Assembly: GCA_963731285.1 (NCBI GenBank)
Contig: CAVSUR010000006.1
Span: 313,575-377,574, forward strand
Direction of reading: 5' to 3'
Length of the DNA stretch: 64,000 nt
Origin: CAVSUR01 sp963731285
Lineage (GTDB): Bacteria > Actinomycetota > Actinomycetes > Streptosporangiales > Streptosporangiaceae
The position numbers were made by a program, and so were the translations under genes. Of this stretch, positions 31,546 to 40,449 are shown one piece after another. How positions within the stretch are numbered: position 1 is the first letter of the stretch; each line of letters begins with the position of its first letter. The notes below the pieces were generated by a model. The model was not told the origin of the DNA. It ran no database searches and saw only the letters and a list, made by a program, of their open reading frames with translations.

Positions 31546-32680
31546 ATGCCCGACTGCCAGTCCCGCCAGGCCGCCTTCGCCGCGCACCTCGCGGCGTCCG
31601 GCACCGATCTGGTGTTCCTGCCGGTGTCCGCGGACCTGGAGTACCTGACCGGCCTGCACCGCCGGGTCCTGACCTTCGGCAACATCGAGTACGCGCACAG
31701 CTGGGTCACCGGGGCCTTCCTTGCGCCGGGCCGCGAGCCGGTGTTCGTGCTGCCGCGAATGGTGCAGGAGTTCGACCTGCCGGAGGGCATCACCGGCGAC
31801 GTCGCGCTGGTCAACGAGCGTGACGACGCCGAGGCGATCTTCGGCCGGGTGGCGGCGTCCTTCGGCCCGGTGCGCAAGCTCGGCGTGGGCTCGCGGGCCT
31901 GGGGCGACACCGTCCTGCATCTGCAGTCGACACTGCCGGACGCGCAGCTGGGCAGCGCAAGCAAGCTGGTGAACCTGATGCGCCGGGTGAAAAGCCCAGA
32001 GGAACTAGCGGCGATGGCCCACGCATGCCGGATCGCCGACGAAGTCATGGGCGTGGTGACACCGCGAGTCACACCCGGCGTGCTGGAGCTGGAGCTGGCG
32101 CGCGACATCAACTACCGGATGCGCCAGCAGGGGACTCAGGACGCCGTCGTTCGACACCGGCGTGTGGAGCATGGGGCCCGCGAGCCAACGGGACGCGACT
32201 GTGCGGATCTCGGCCCGCCCGGTCACGCCCGGCCTAGGCGTGTCGTTCGACTTCGGCGCCGAAGTGCGGGGCTACTGCTCGGATTTCGGCCGCACGATCC
32301 ACGTCGGCGAGGCCCCGGCCGAGTTCCGGCGGGTGTACGACACAGTGATGGCGGCGCAAGCCGCGGGGATCCGCGCGGTGCAGCCGGGCGTGCCCGCCTC
32401 CGCCGTGCATGCCGCGACCCGGCAGGTCATCGCCGACGCTGGGCTCGGCGAGTGGTTCCGGCACCGGACCGGGCACTGCATCGGCCTGGACGTGCATGAG
32501 CTGCCCTTCATCTCCGAGGAAGACGACACTCCGCTGGAAGTCGGCATGACGTTCACCGTCGAGCCGTCGGTGTTCCGCCCGGGCCACTATGGCGCCAGGG
32601 TCGAGGACATCGTCGTCTGCGAGGAAGGCGGGGGCCGCAAGCTGAACGAGTACCCCACCGACCTGGTCGAGCAGGAGTAA
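31546..32680 (+). pseudogene. M24 family metallopeptidase (Xaa-Pro dipeptidase/creatinase type), one frameshift
   Basis: About 378 residues when joined. The N-terminal domain (MPDCQSRQAAFAAHLA to about 150) is a creatinase/prolidase-type N domain. The pita-bread C domain has metal ligands Asp in GVSFDFGAE, Asp in CSDFGRT, His in RTGHCIGLDVHE, Glu in FTVEPSVF and Glu in RVEDIVV, all five present. The frame changes near 32140-32150: removing one C gives QDASFDTGVWSMGPAS. Otherwise intact. GAAGGGAA precedes the ATG. Family members hydrolyse Xaa-Pro dipeptides, creatine or DMSP-like compounds. A neighbouring peptide importer favours a dipeptidase. Confidence 0.85.
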
Positions 32681-32823
32681 GCAGCAGGCCTGTCCGGTCC
32701 GGCCCGGCGTGTACCGCCGTACGCCGGATGCGCGCAGGCAGTTGCGGCCGGAAGGCTCGGCGCTACTGCGGGGCCCGGCGGCCGCAACGCTAGCTTGACA
32801 GGTAAATTACGTCTATTTACGAT

Positions 32824-32839
32824 ACGAACAATTGTCCGT
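32824..32839. promoter_or_regulatory. 16-base palindrome upstream of the second transporter
   Basis: ACGAACAATTGTCCGT is palindromic except for one mismatched pair, centred on CAATTG, within an A/T-rich 45-base island (32800-32845) that also holds TTTACGATACGAAC and GTTCATCGAACC. It lies about 115 bases before the receptor start. It likely is an operator and shares the ACGAAC half-site with the repeats at 25.7 kb. Confidence 0.5.
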
Positions 32840-32953
32840 TCATCGAACCACCTTCGTGCCGTCCGGGGATGGACTCCGCCCCACCCAGAGCTCGGTCGGC
32901 CCCCGCCGGCACCTCGCAGAACGTCGCTTAACCCGCAGAGTTAGGTGCTTTCT

Positions 32954-34600
32954 ATGGATCGACACAATGGCTTTTCCCGGCAGCTGCCGATGTCCCGCCG
33001 CCATCTGCTGACCAGCCTCGGCGCGCTAGGCGGGGCCGCATTCGCCGTCCCGTTGCTTGACGGCTGTTCCGGGTCCTCATCGCCCGCGACCAGCAACGGC
33101 GGCTCACCGGCCAAGTCGCTCAACGTGACCTGGACGAACGTCGCACTGCCGCCCAACGTGGACCCGGCTATCGGCTTCGACTCAGACACTCTGCAGGTCG
33201 TCCGCAATGTCTACGAGGGCCTGCTGGAATACGTGCCCGGCGGGACCGCAGTCCGTCCCGCCCTGGCCAAGTCGTACAGCGTCTCCAGCGACGGCACGAC
33301 GTACACCTTCCGGCTGCGTCCGGGCGTCGTCTTCCATGATGGCGCCAAGCTGGACGCGGACGCCGTGGTGACGAGCTTCAACCGGATCCGCGAGATCAAC
33401 CAGGGCCCGGCATCGCTCATGAGCAGCATCAAGAGCTTCAGTGCCTCCGGGCCGGACACCGTGGTGGTCACCCTGTCCGAGCCATATGCGTTCCTGCCCG
33501 GCGTGATGCCCTGGTTGCCGGTCATCAGCCCGGACGCGCTCAAGGCGCACAGCAAGAGCAGCGACCCGCACGCAGAGAGATGGTTCGCCAGCAATGCTGT
33601 TGGCACCGGCCCCTACAAGCTGCGTAGCTTCTCTCCCACCACCACGATCACACTGACGCAGAACACCAAGTACTGGCAGCCGTGGGTGAAGGGAACGCCG
33701 ACCGGTGGCTCGCTCACGCTGAACGCCAACGTGGCCACTCAGCTGGAACTGCTGCAGTCCGGCCAGGTTGATTTTCTGGGCGCCGTCTCGCCAGACAACG
33801 CGGTGACCGCCAAGTCCTTGTCGAACGTCGTCCTGCTGGTCCAGCCGGGATTCGAGGTGCAAATCCTGCCGCTCAACATGAAGCTGGCCCCGATGGACAA
33901 CCCGAAGTTGCGCGAAGCGGTCATCAAGGCGTTCAACTACTCGGCCTTCAAGACATTCAACAAGGGCTTCGGCGCCTCGGCTAACTCACCGGTCCCGCAG
34001 GGCCTGCCGGGCTGGGACTCCAGCATCCCCGCGCCGGCCCAGGACATGGCCGCGGCTAAGCAGCTGTTCACCGCGTCGGGCGTGCCGAAGGGCACGACGC
34101 TCGACTTCGTCGGCGTCGGCGGACTGGACTACGAGGCGTTCGCGGGGACGATCTTGCAGTCCGCCCTCTCCCAGCTCGGGCTGAAGCTGAAGATACAAAC
34201 GCCGCAGTGGCCGATCCCGGCGACGATGATGTCCAAGCCGTCGACCGCAGCGCACATCACCTTCTTGAACCTGAGCGCGAACACCAACGACCCGAGCGTC
34301 GTCATCCGCGAATCCTGGTCGTCGGTCAACAGCTCCTACAAGGGCGGCTATAACTGGTCGAACTACTCGAACGCCCAGGTTGACTCGGACCTGACGGCGT
34401 TCGGGAAGACCTCAAACGCCGCCGACCAGAAGACGATCATCACGCGGATGCAGCGCACGATCGTCGCCGACAACACCGCCGTGTTCGCGTTCGCTCCGAA
34501 GCTGACCGAGCCCGTTGCGAAGAAGTGGCGCAACTCCAAGTACGACGCTCTGTTCGACGAGAACGTCGTTCGCTGGTTCTACACCAAGGCCGCCGACTGA
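32954..34600 (+). CDS. Peptide/solute ABC transporter substrate-binding protein (SBP family 5), Tat/lipoprotein
   Basis: A receptor of 548 residues. MSRRHLLTSLGALGGAAFAVPLLDGC has twin arginines and a lipobox-like LDGC at the end of the hydrophobic stretch, so it is probably exported by Tat and lipid-anchored. ATG at 32954 is preferred to the GTG three codons upstream; the Shine-Dalgarno sequence is weak in either case. Family-5 body: VDPAIGFDSDTLQVVRNVYEGLLEY, VFHDGAKLDADAVV, NAVGTGPYKL. First gene of the second importer (A-B-C-D-F order) and it starts after the palindrome at 32.8 kb, so it may have its own promoter. Confidence 0.92.
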   Translation: MDRHNGFSRQLPMSRRHLLTSLGALGGAAFAVPLLDGCSGSSSPATSNGGSPAKSLNVTWTNVALPPNVDPAIGFDSDTLQVVRNVYEGLLEYVPGGTAVRPALAKSYSVSSDGTTYTFRLRPGVVFHDGAKLDADAVVTSFNRIREINQGPASLMSSIKSFSASGPDTVVVTLSEPYAFLPGVMPWLPVISPDALKAHSKSSDPHAERWFASNAVGTGPYKLRSFSPTTTITLTQNTKYWQPWVKGTPTGGSLTLNANVATQLELLQSGQVDFLGAVSPDNAVTAKSLSNVVLLVQPGFEVQILPLNMKLAPMDNPKLREAVIKAFNYSAFKTFNKGFGASANSPVPQGLPGWDSSIPAPAQDMAAAKQLFTASGVPKGTTLDFVGVGGLDYEAFAGTILQSALSQLGLKLKIQTPQWPIPATMMSKPSTAAHITFLNLSANTNDPSVVIRESWSSVNSSYKGGYNWSNYSNAQVDSDLTAFGKTSNAADQKTIITRMQRTIVADNTAVFAFAPKLTEPVAKKWRNSKYDALFDENVVRWFYTKAAD

Positions 34601-34619
34601 GAGGGACAATCTACCTGCT

Positions 34620-35634
34620 GTGACCTTCTCCGCCCAGTATGTTGCCCGACGGCTCGGGGCTGCCATCCTCGTGCTGCTCGTCGTTATCACGGGCACATTC
34701 CTGCTGTCACACGCAATACCGGCGGATCCGGCCAGGGCCGCGGCCGGCTTGCACGCCCGGCGTGGCCCAGATCCGAGCCGTGTCTCATCAGCTAGGCCTG
34801 GACCGGTCGCTGTGGGATCAGTACGCCACATATATGGCCAACGTGCTGCGCGGCAACCTCGGAATCTCCTACGTCAGCCGCACCTCGATAGCCCCGATAC
34901 TGGCGTCGGCCATCCCGGCGACGCTGGAACTGGTGGTCTACAGCTTCCTTGTCTGCGCGATCTTCGGCGTTATCGCCGGTATGGCGGAGGCCTGGTGGCC
35001 CCGTAAGGCGGGCACCCACCTGGTCCGGGGCACGTCGATCCTGGGCACCGCGCTGCCGGTGTTCTGGTTCGCGATCATCCTGCAACTGGTCTTTGCGGCC
35101 CGGCTGGGCTGGTTCCCGATCGAGGGCAGGCTCGGCAGCGACACGATCCCGCCGCACCTCACCGGCTTCTATACGCTGGACGCGCTGCTGTCGGGCCAGT
35201 GGTCTACGTTCGGCGACGCAGCCGCGCACCTCGTTTTGCCGGTGCTGTCGCTGGTGGCCTGGATGTTCGCGCTGACCAGCCGGGTGGCAGAGAAGTCATT
35301 CGCAACCGAGCTGACCCGGCCATACGTGCAGACCGCCAAGGCGCGCGGCGTGACCTCGCGCCGGCTCCTGTGGCGGCACGTGCTGCGTAACGCCCTTAAT
35401 CCCATCATCACCATGCTTGGGCTGCAGTTCGGCTGGCTGCTGGGCGGCACGATCCTGGTCGAAGTCGTGTTCTCGTGGGGCGGCATCGGCAGCGTTATGT
35501 ACACGGCGCTGCAGAACTTCGACTACCCGGTGATCGAGGCGGTGACGCTGGTGACCACCATTGCGTTCGTCATCGTGAACTTGTGCGTGGATCTGCTGTA
35601 CCCGGTCATCGACCCGCGTATCCGGAGCACCTGA
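34620..35634 (+). pseudogene. Peptide/nickel ABC transporter permease (DppB type), one frameshift
   Basis: GTG at 34620 gives VTFSAQYVARRLGAAILVLLVVITGTFLLSHAIPADPARAAAG, the standard DppB N-terminus. A +1 shift near 34755 is needed to reach QIRAVSHQLGLDRSLWDQY and the remaining 280 residues, which are clean and hold the transmembrane segments and the coupling loop RPYVQTAKARGVTSRRLLWRH. Ends LYPVIDPRIRST. Its stop overlaps the next start (TGATG). A single indel in a run of GC suggests a consensus error rather than a dead transporter. Confidence 0.87.
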
Positions 35635-36500
35635 TGACGGCGACGCTAGCCCAGCCCGTCAGCCCGGAGCAGGCCGCCGCTGGCCGGTGGAGCCGGGTCG
35701 GTGTGGTCACCCGATGGTGGCCGATCGTGCTGGCGGCTGTCTGGACGGTGCTGATCATCGCGCCACAGGTACTCGCGCGCCAGAACCCGTACGCGCTCAA
35801 CCCGGTCCACGCGCTGGCCCCGCCGAGCGCCGCGCACTGGTTCGGCACTGACGAGGCGGGCCGGGATGTCTTCGCCCGGTGCGTCTACGGGATCCGCTAC
35901 TCGGTGGGAATCAGCGTCACCATCGTCATCATCGCGGCGGTCGTCGGGTCCGCCCTCGGCGGCTTGGCGGGCCTGGGCAACAAGCTGGCCGACAACCTGG
36001 TGATGCGCACGACTGACGTGTTCCTCGCGTTCCCGTACATGATCCTCGCCATCGCGATCGCGGCGGCCGAGGGCCCGGGGCTGGTCACGGTGCTGATCGC
36101 GCTCACGGCCGTCTGGTGGCCGTCATACGCGCGGCTGGTGCGCGGCCAGATTCTGTCGTTGCGTGAACTGCCGTTCGTGGAGGGCGCCCATGCAGTCAAC
36201 ACGCCCCTGCGCCAGATCTTCGTGCGGCATATGCTGCCGCATCTTGCGCCGCAGCTGTACGCGCGCATCGCGATCGACATCGGGTACGCAATCCTGGCGC
36301 TGACCGGGCTCAGCTTCCTCGGTCTCGGAGCGCAGCCGCCCACGCCGGAACTCGGCAGCATCATCGCCGATGCACGCAATTACACGCTGCAGTCCTGGTG
36401 GTACGCCACTCTTCCTGGTGCCTTCATTCTCGCCGCCGTGGTGTCAGCGATCCTGATCGGCAACCGGCTAGAGCGCGCCGTGGGCGGGTCACCCGCATGA
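35634..36500 (+). CDS. Peptide/nickel ABC transporter permease (DppC type)
   Basis: A 288-residue permease with HWFGTDEAGRDVFARCVYG, the six-helix core, and the coupling loop RGQILSLRELPFVEGAHAVN. N-terminal cytoplasmic segment of about 28 residues. Translationally coupled on both sides (TGATG with the DppB gene, ATGA with the ATPase gene). It pairs with the preceding permease. Confidence 0.93.
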   Translation: MTATLAQPVSPEQAAAGRWSRVGVVTRWWPIVLAAVWTVLIIAPQVLARQNPYALNPVHALAPPSAAHWFGTDEAGRDVFARCVYGIRYSVGISVTIVIIAAVVGSALGGLAGLGNKLADNLVMRTTDVFLAFPYMILAIAIAAAEGPGLVTVLIALTAVWWPSYARLVRGQILSLRELPFVEGAHAVNTPLRQIFVRHMLPHLAPQLYARIAIDIGYAILALTGLSFLGLGAQPPTPELGSIIADARNYTLQSWWYATLPGAFILAAVVSAILIGNRLERAVGGSPA

Positions 36501-37582
36501 GCGGCACCAGGCCAGACATGCCGCACGGGCCGACGGCAGGCGTGCAGCCCGACCGCAATCCCGTGACCGCAGCACCCGCGGCCGGTCCCGCGCTTCCCCC
36601 GGCGGCCGGGCCAGAGTGCGAAGTCGCCGGCCTGACGATCGCCTATCGCACGGAGGACGCCTGGCTGCGCGCGGTGCGCGACGTCTCGTTCGAGGTCCGG
36701 ACCGGTCACACGCTGGCCGTGGTCGGAGAGACCGGCAGCGGCAAGACGTCGGCCGCGCAGGCGATCATGCGGCTGCTGCCCGCTGCCGGGCGGATCGAGG
36801 CTGGGACGGTGCGGGTTCGCGGCACCGACGTGCTGACACTGGCGGACCGCCAGCTGCGCGAGGTACGCGGCAAGCTGATCGGGTACGTGCCGCAGCAGCC
36901 CTCGGCCGCCTTCAACCCGGTGATGACCATCGGCCGCCAGGTCGCTGAGGCCCTGGTGATTCATGAAGGCGTCCGCTACAAGGACGCGCTCGCCACTGTC
37001 AGGCAGACACTCGCAGAGATGGGGCTGGAGGAGCCGGATCGCCTCGTCCGGTCCTATCCGCATCAGCTCTCCGGGGGCATGCTGCAGCGGGCGATGATTG
37101 CGAGCGCGATCATCTGTAGGCCAAGGTTGCTGCTCACCGACGAGCCCACTTCCGCTCTCGACGTCAGCGTCCAGCGGCAGATCCTCGGCCTGCTCAAACG
37201 CGTCCGCGACGATCATGGGCTCACGATAGTGCTGATCACCCACGACCTTGGCGCGGTGGCGCAGATCGCCGACCGTGTGCTGGTCCTGTACGCCGGCCGT
37301 AAGGTCGAGATCGGGCCCGCGGAGCGTTTGCTCACCGCGCCCCGCCACCCCTATACCCGCGGCCTGCTGAGGAGCTATCCCGGACCTGGCCTGCCGCACA
37401 AGTCCCGGCTCGCCGCGCTGCCGGGCGCTCCGCTCGGGCCGACTGAGGTCGACGCCGAACGGGGCTGCCCGTTCCGCACCAGGTGCCCGCGGGTGCAGCC
37501 GGTCTGTGGCGAGCAGTACCCCGGCGCGAGCGGCGAGCCCGGCCATACCTGGCACTGTCATAACCCGGAGCCTGCGTCATGA
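36497..37582 (+). CDS. Peptide ABC transporter ATP-binding protein (DppD type)
   Basis: A 361-residue ATPase with a 45-residue Pro/Ala-rich leader before the domain. Walker A GETGSGKTS near residue 80, Q-loop VPQQPSAAFNPV, signature LSGGMLQRAMIASA, Walker B LLLTDEPTSALDVS, switch ITHDLG, and a C-terminal CPFRTRCPRVQPVC cluster of the oligopeptide subgroup. Overlaps its neighbours at both ends by four bases. Confidence 0.93.
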   Translation: MSGTRPDMPHGPTAGVQPDRNPVTAAPAAGPALPPAAGPECEVAGLTIAYRTEDAWLRAVRDVSFEVRTGHTLAVVGETGSGKTSAAQAIMRLLPAAGRIEAGTVRVRGTDVLTLADRQLREVRGKLIGYVPQQPSAAFNPVMTIGRQVAEALVIHEGVRYKDALATVRQTLAEMGLEEPDRLVRSYPHQLSGGMLQRAMIASAIICRPRLLLTDEPTSALDVSVQRQILGLLKRVRDDHGLTIVLITHDLGAVAQIADRVLVLYAGRKVEIGPAERLLTAPRHPYTRGLLRSYPGPGLPHKSRLAALPGAPLGPTEVDAERGCPFRTRCPRVQPVCGEQYPGASGEPGHTWHCHNPEPAS

Positions 37583-38427
37583 CGATCCAAGCGCGGGATG
37601 TCAGCAAGGTCTTCGGCAGCCGGGGCCGGGCTGGCACCGGAACCCACGCCGTCCGCGGCGTGTCGCTAGAACTCTGCCCAGGCCAGACACTCGGGCTTGT
37701 CGGCCAGAGCGGCTCGGGGAAGTCCACGCTCGCCCGTATCATCCTCGGGCTAATCCGCCCTACCAGCGGCGAGGTGCTGTTCGACGACAGCCCTACCAGC
37801 ACATTCGCGGCGTCGGACTGGGCCCGATTCCGGTGTGAGGTGCAGGCGGTGTTCCAGGACCCGCGGCAGTCGCTGAATTGGCGGCTGGACATAGCTTCCA
37901 TCGTCACCGAGCCGCTGCGCAATTACGGCATCGGTGACCGCGCCGAGCGCCGGGCCAAAGCGGCCGAGCTGCTCGAGCAGGTCAGCGTCAGCCCGAAGCT
38001 GCTGTCCAGGCGACCCCCGGAGGTCAGCGGTGGCCAGCTGCAGAGGATCGCGATCGCGCGTGCTCTCGCGTTGCAGCCCCGGTACCTCATCTGCGACGAG
38101 CCGCTGTCCGCACTGGATGTCTCGGTGCAGGCCGGGATTCTCAACCTGCTGCTGGACCTGCAGGAGCGGCAGGAACTGGCGATGCTGTTCATCTCGCACG
38201 ACCTCGCCGTCGTCCGGCACCTGAGCGATCAGGTCCTGGTAATGCGGCGCGGCGAGATCGTCGAGGGCGCCGCGGCGGACGACTTTTACCAGCGCCCCGC
38301 TCACCCGTACTCGCGCGAGCTCGTGGGCCTGGCGGCGGTCACCAACCCGGCCGGGGCGGGCCAGGCCGGGGCGGCCACCTCTTACCACCCGGAGCAAACC
38401 GAAGACGCGCAGGAGAGAGGCGACTGA
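37579..38427 (+). CDS. Peptide ABC transporter ATP-binding protein (DppF type)
   Basis: A 282-residue ATPase: Walker A GQSGSGKST near 44-52, FQDPRQSLNWRLDI, signature VSGGQLQRIAIARA, Walker B LICDEPLSALDVS, switch ISHDLAVVRH. Shorter than its partner; the usual C-terminal Cys cluster is missing and the end is a Gly/Ala-rich tail. Last transporter gene; the hydantoinase A gene follows after three bases, so uptake and hydrolysis are one transcript. Confidence 0.92.
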   Translation: MTIQARDVSKVFGSRGRAGTGTHAVRGVSLELCPGQTLGLVGQSGSGKSTLARIILGLIRPTSGEVLFDDSPTSTFAASDWARFRCEVQAVFQDPRQSLNWRLDIASIVTEPLRNYGIGDRAERRAKAAELLEQVSVSPKLLSRRPPEVSGGQLQRIAIARALALQPRYLICDEPLSALDVSVQAGILNLLLDLQERQELAMLFISHDLAVVRHLSDQVLVMRRGEIVEGAAADDFYQRPAHPYSRELVGLAAVTNPAGAGQAGAATSYHPEQTEDAQERGD

Positions 38428-38430
38428 GCA

Positions 38431-40443
38431 ATGGACGTGGCGGGCACCGCAGTTGCGGTGGACATCGGGGGCACCTTTACCGACCTGGCAATCCGGTACC
38501 CGGACGACTCGATCGACACCGCCAAGGCGCCGACAACACCAGGGGCACTCGCCGACGGGGTGGTGGACGCGCTCCGGCTGTCGGGAGTAACCGGAGCGGA
38601 GGTCAGCTTCTTCGTCCACGGCACCACCGCCGGGTTGAACGCCCTGCTGGAGCGCAAGTTCGCCACCGTCGGCCTGATCACCACCGCCGGCTTCCGCGAC
38701 GTGTACGAGATCGGGCGGGCCAACCGCCCGGCCATGTACGACCTCCACTACCACCGGCCGGCCCCGTTGGTCCGGCGCCAGCTGCGGCTCGAGGTTCGCG
38801 AGCGGATGACCGCTGCCGGCGAGGTGCTGGTCCCGCTGGACGAGGAGTCGCTGCGGGTCAGCGTCGACCATTTGGCCGCGGCGGGTGTCGGCGCGCTCGC
38901 GATCGTGCTGCTGCACGGGTACGCCAACCCGGCGCACGAACTGCGCTGCGAGGAACTGGTGCGGGAATGGTACCCGGAGCTGACGGTGTCGCTGTCGCAC
39001 CGGATCGCGAACGAGTGGCGAGAGTATGAACGGACCAGCACCACGGTCGTGAACTCCGCGATCGCCGGGACGATCGCTGCCTATCTGGCAGGCCTGGAGC
39101 AGCGGCTGCGCGCATCGGACGTGCAGGCGAGCGTGCATGTAATGCAGTCCAACGGCGGAATGACCACTGCGCGCGGGGCCAGGGAGCACCCGGTGAACAC
39201 CTTGCTCTCGGGTCCGGTCGGCGGAGCGATCGCGGCGGCCCAGGCCGCGCGGCAGGCAAATTTCAGCCACGCGCTGGCCGTGGACATGGGCGGCACCAGC
39301 TTCGATGTGTCGATGGTCGTCGGCGGTGAGCCGCAGCTCGCCAGGGAGGCGGAGATCGAAGGGCAGCCGCTGCTGCTATCGGCCATCGACGTGCATACGA
39401 TCGGCGCCGGCGGCGGATCGGTCGCCTGGGCGTCGGCGGGCGGACTGCGGGTTGGCCCGCGCAGCGCGGGCGCGCTGCCCGGACCGGCCTGTTACGGCCG
39501 CGGCGGCACCGAACCGACGGTGACCGACGCTAACGTATTCCTCGACCGGGTCAACGCGACTTATTTCCTCGGCGGCGCCATGCAACTGCATCCCGCCGAG
39601 GCCGCGCGCGCCGTCGGAAACCTGGCGGCAGAGCTGGCCATGGAGCCCGAGACGCTGGCGGTCGGCATCCTCAGTGTCGTCAACGCGCGGATGGCCGGCC
39701 TGATGCGGCAGATCACCATCGGGCGCGGCCTGGACCCGCGCGAGTTCGCGCTGATCGCTTACGGCGGCGCCGGGCCGATGCATGCTGTGTACCTCGCGGA
39801 AGAGCTGGACATCAGGACGGTGCTGGTGCCGTACTCGCCGGGCACGTTCTCGGCCCAGGGCATGCTGGCCGCCGACATCTCCCACGACATCGTCCGGCCA
39901 TTCTTCGTCCGCTGGGATCGGCTTGACCCAGCCGCGGCCGAAGCGCTGGTCAGCGAGATGAAGGCCGAGGGCAGCGCGCTGCTGGCGGCTGACGGGGTAT
40001 CACCGCGAGACGTGCGCTTCCGCTGCAGCGCCGACCTGCGGTACGTCGGTCAGGAGCACTCGCTGACCCTGCCCTTCAACCGCGTCGGCGCCGCGTTGCT
40101 GCGCCGGTTCCACCGCTCCTACCGGCGCACCTTCGGGCACGCCAACCCGGACGAGATGGTCGAGATGGTGAGCCTGCGGGTCACCGCGATCGGGCTGAAC
40201 CGCCGCCCGGTCCACGCCGCCATTGTGCCCGAAGGCGAGGGCAAGCCGTATGAGTACCGCGAGATCCGGATGCGGGAAGCCAGGGTCTCCACCCCGCGGT
40301 TCCGGCGCGAGGACTTCCACGCGGGTCAGCAGGTGGCCGGGCCGCTGGTCGTCGACGAAGCGTCGTGCACGACCGTCATCCCGGACGGCTGGGTGCTGAG
40401 GGTCGATCCGTCAGGCGTCCTGCGCATCAGCCGGGAGGGATGA
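38431..40443 (+). CDS. Hydantoinase/oxoprolinase subunit A (HyuA)
   Basis: A 670-residue ATP-dependent amidohydrolase subunit. N-terminal phosphate loop VAVDIGGTFTDLAI; SFFVHGTTAGLNALLER; later LAVDMGGTSFDVSMV and GAGGGSVAWASAGGLRVGPRSAGALPGPACY, the actin-like ATPase signature of HyuA/OplaH. AGAGAGG upstream of the ATG. With HyuB it opens a five-membered cyclic imide or lactam (N-methylhydantoin, 5-oxoproline, hydantoin) at the cost of ATP; related subunits also carboxylate ketones. The substrate cannot be read from sequence. Confidence 0.93.
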   Translation: MDVAGTAVAVDIGGTFTDLAIRYPDDSIDTAKAPTTPGALADGVVDALRLSGVTGAEVSFFVHGTTAGLNALLERKFATVGLITTAGFRDVYEIGRANRPAMYDLHYHRPAPLVRRQLRLEVRERMTAAGEVLVPLDEESLRVSVDHLAAAGVGALAIVLLHGYANPAHELRCEELVREWYPELTVSLSHRIANEWREYERTSTTVVNSAIAGTIAAYLAGLEQRLRASDVQASVHVMQSNGGMTTARGAREHPVNTLLSGPVGGAIAAAQAARQANFSHALAVDMGGTSFDVSMVVGGEPQLAREAEIEGQPLLLSAIDVHTIGAGGGSVAWASAGGLRVGPRSAGALPGPACYGRGGTEPTVTDANVFLDRVNATYFLGGAMQLHPAEAARAVGNLAAELAMEPETLAVGILSVVNARMAGLMRQITIGRGLDPREFALIAYGGAGPMHAVYLAEELDIRTVLVPYSPGTFSAQGMLAADISHDIVRPFFVRWDRLDPAAAEALVSEMKAEGSALLAADGVSPRDVRFRCSADLRYVGQEHSLTLPFNRVGAALLRRFHRSYRRTFGHANPDEMVEMVSLRVTAIGLNRRPVHAAIVPEGEGKPYEYREIRMREARVSTPRFRREDFHAGQQVAGPLVVDEASCTTVIPDGWVLRVDPSGVLRISREG

Positions 40444-40449
40444 GGAGAA

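Noticed and set aside
37750..39270. Long minus-strand open frame of about 500 codons
   Set aside because: It is antisense to the DppF-type ATPase and HyuA genes, which have clear families. Its composition (Arg/Gly/Pro-rich, no motif) is that of a GC-rich shadow.
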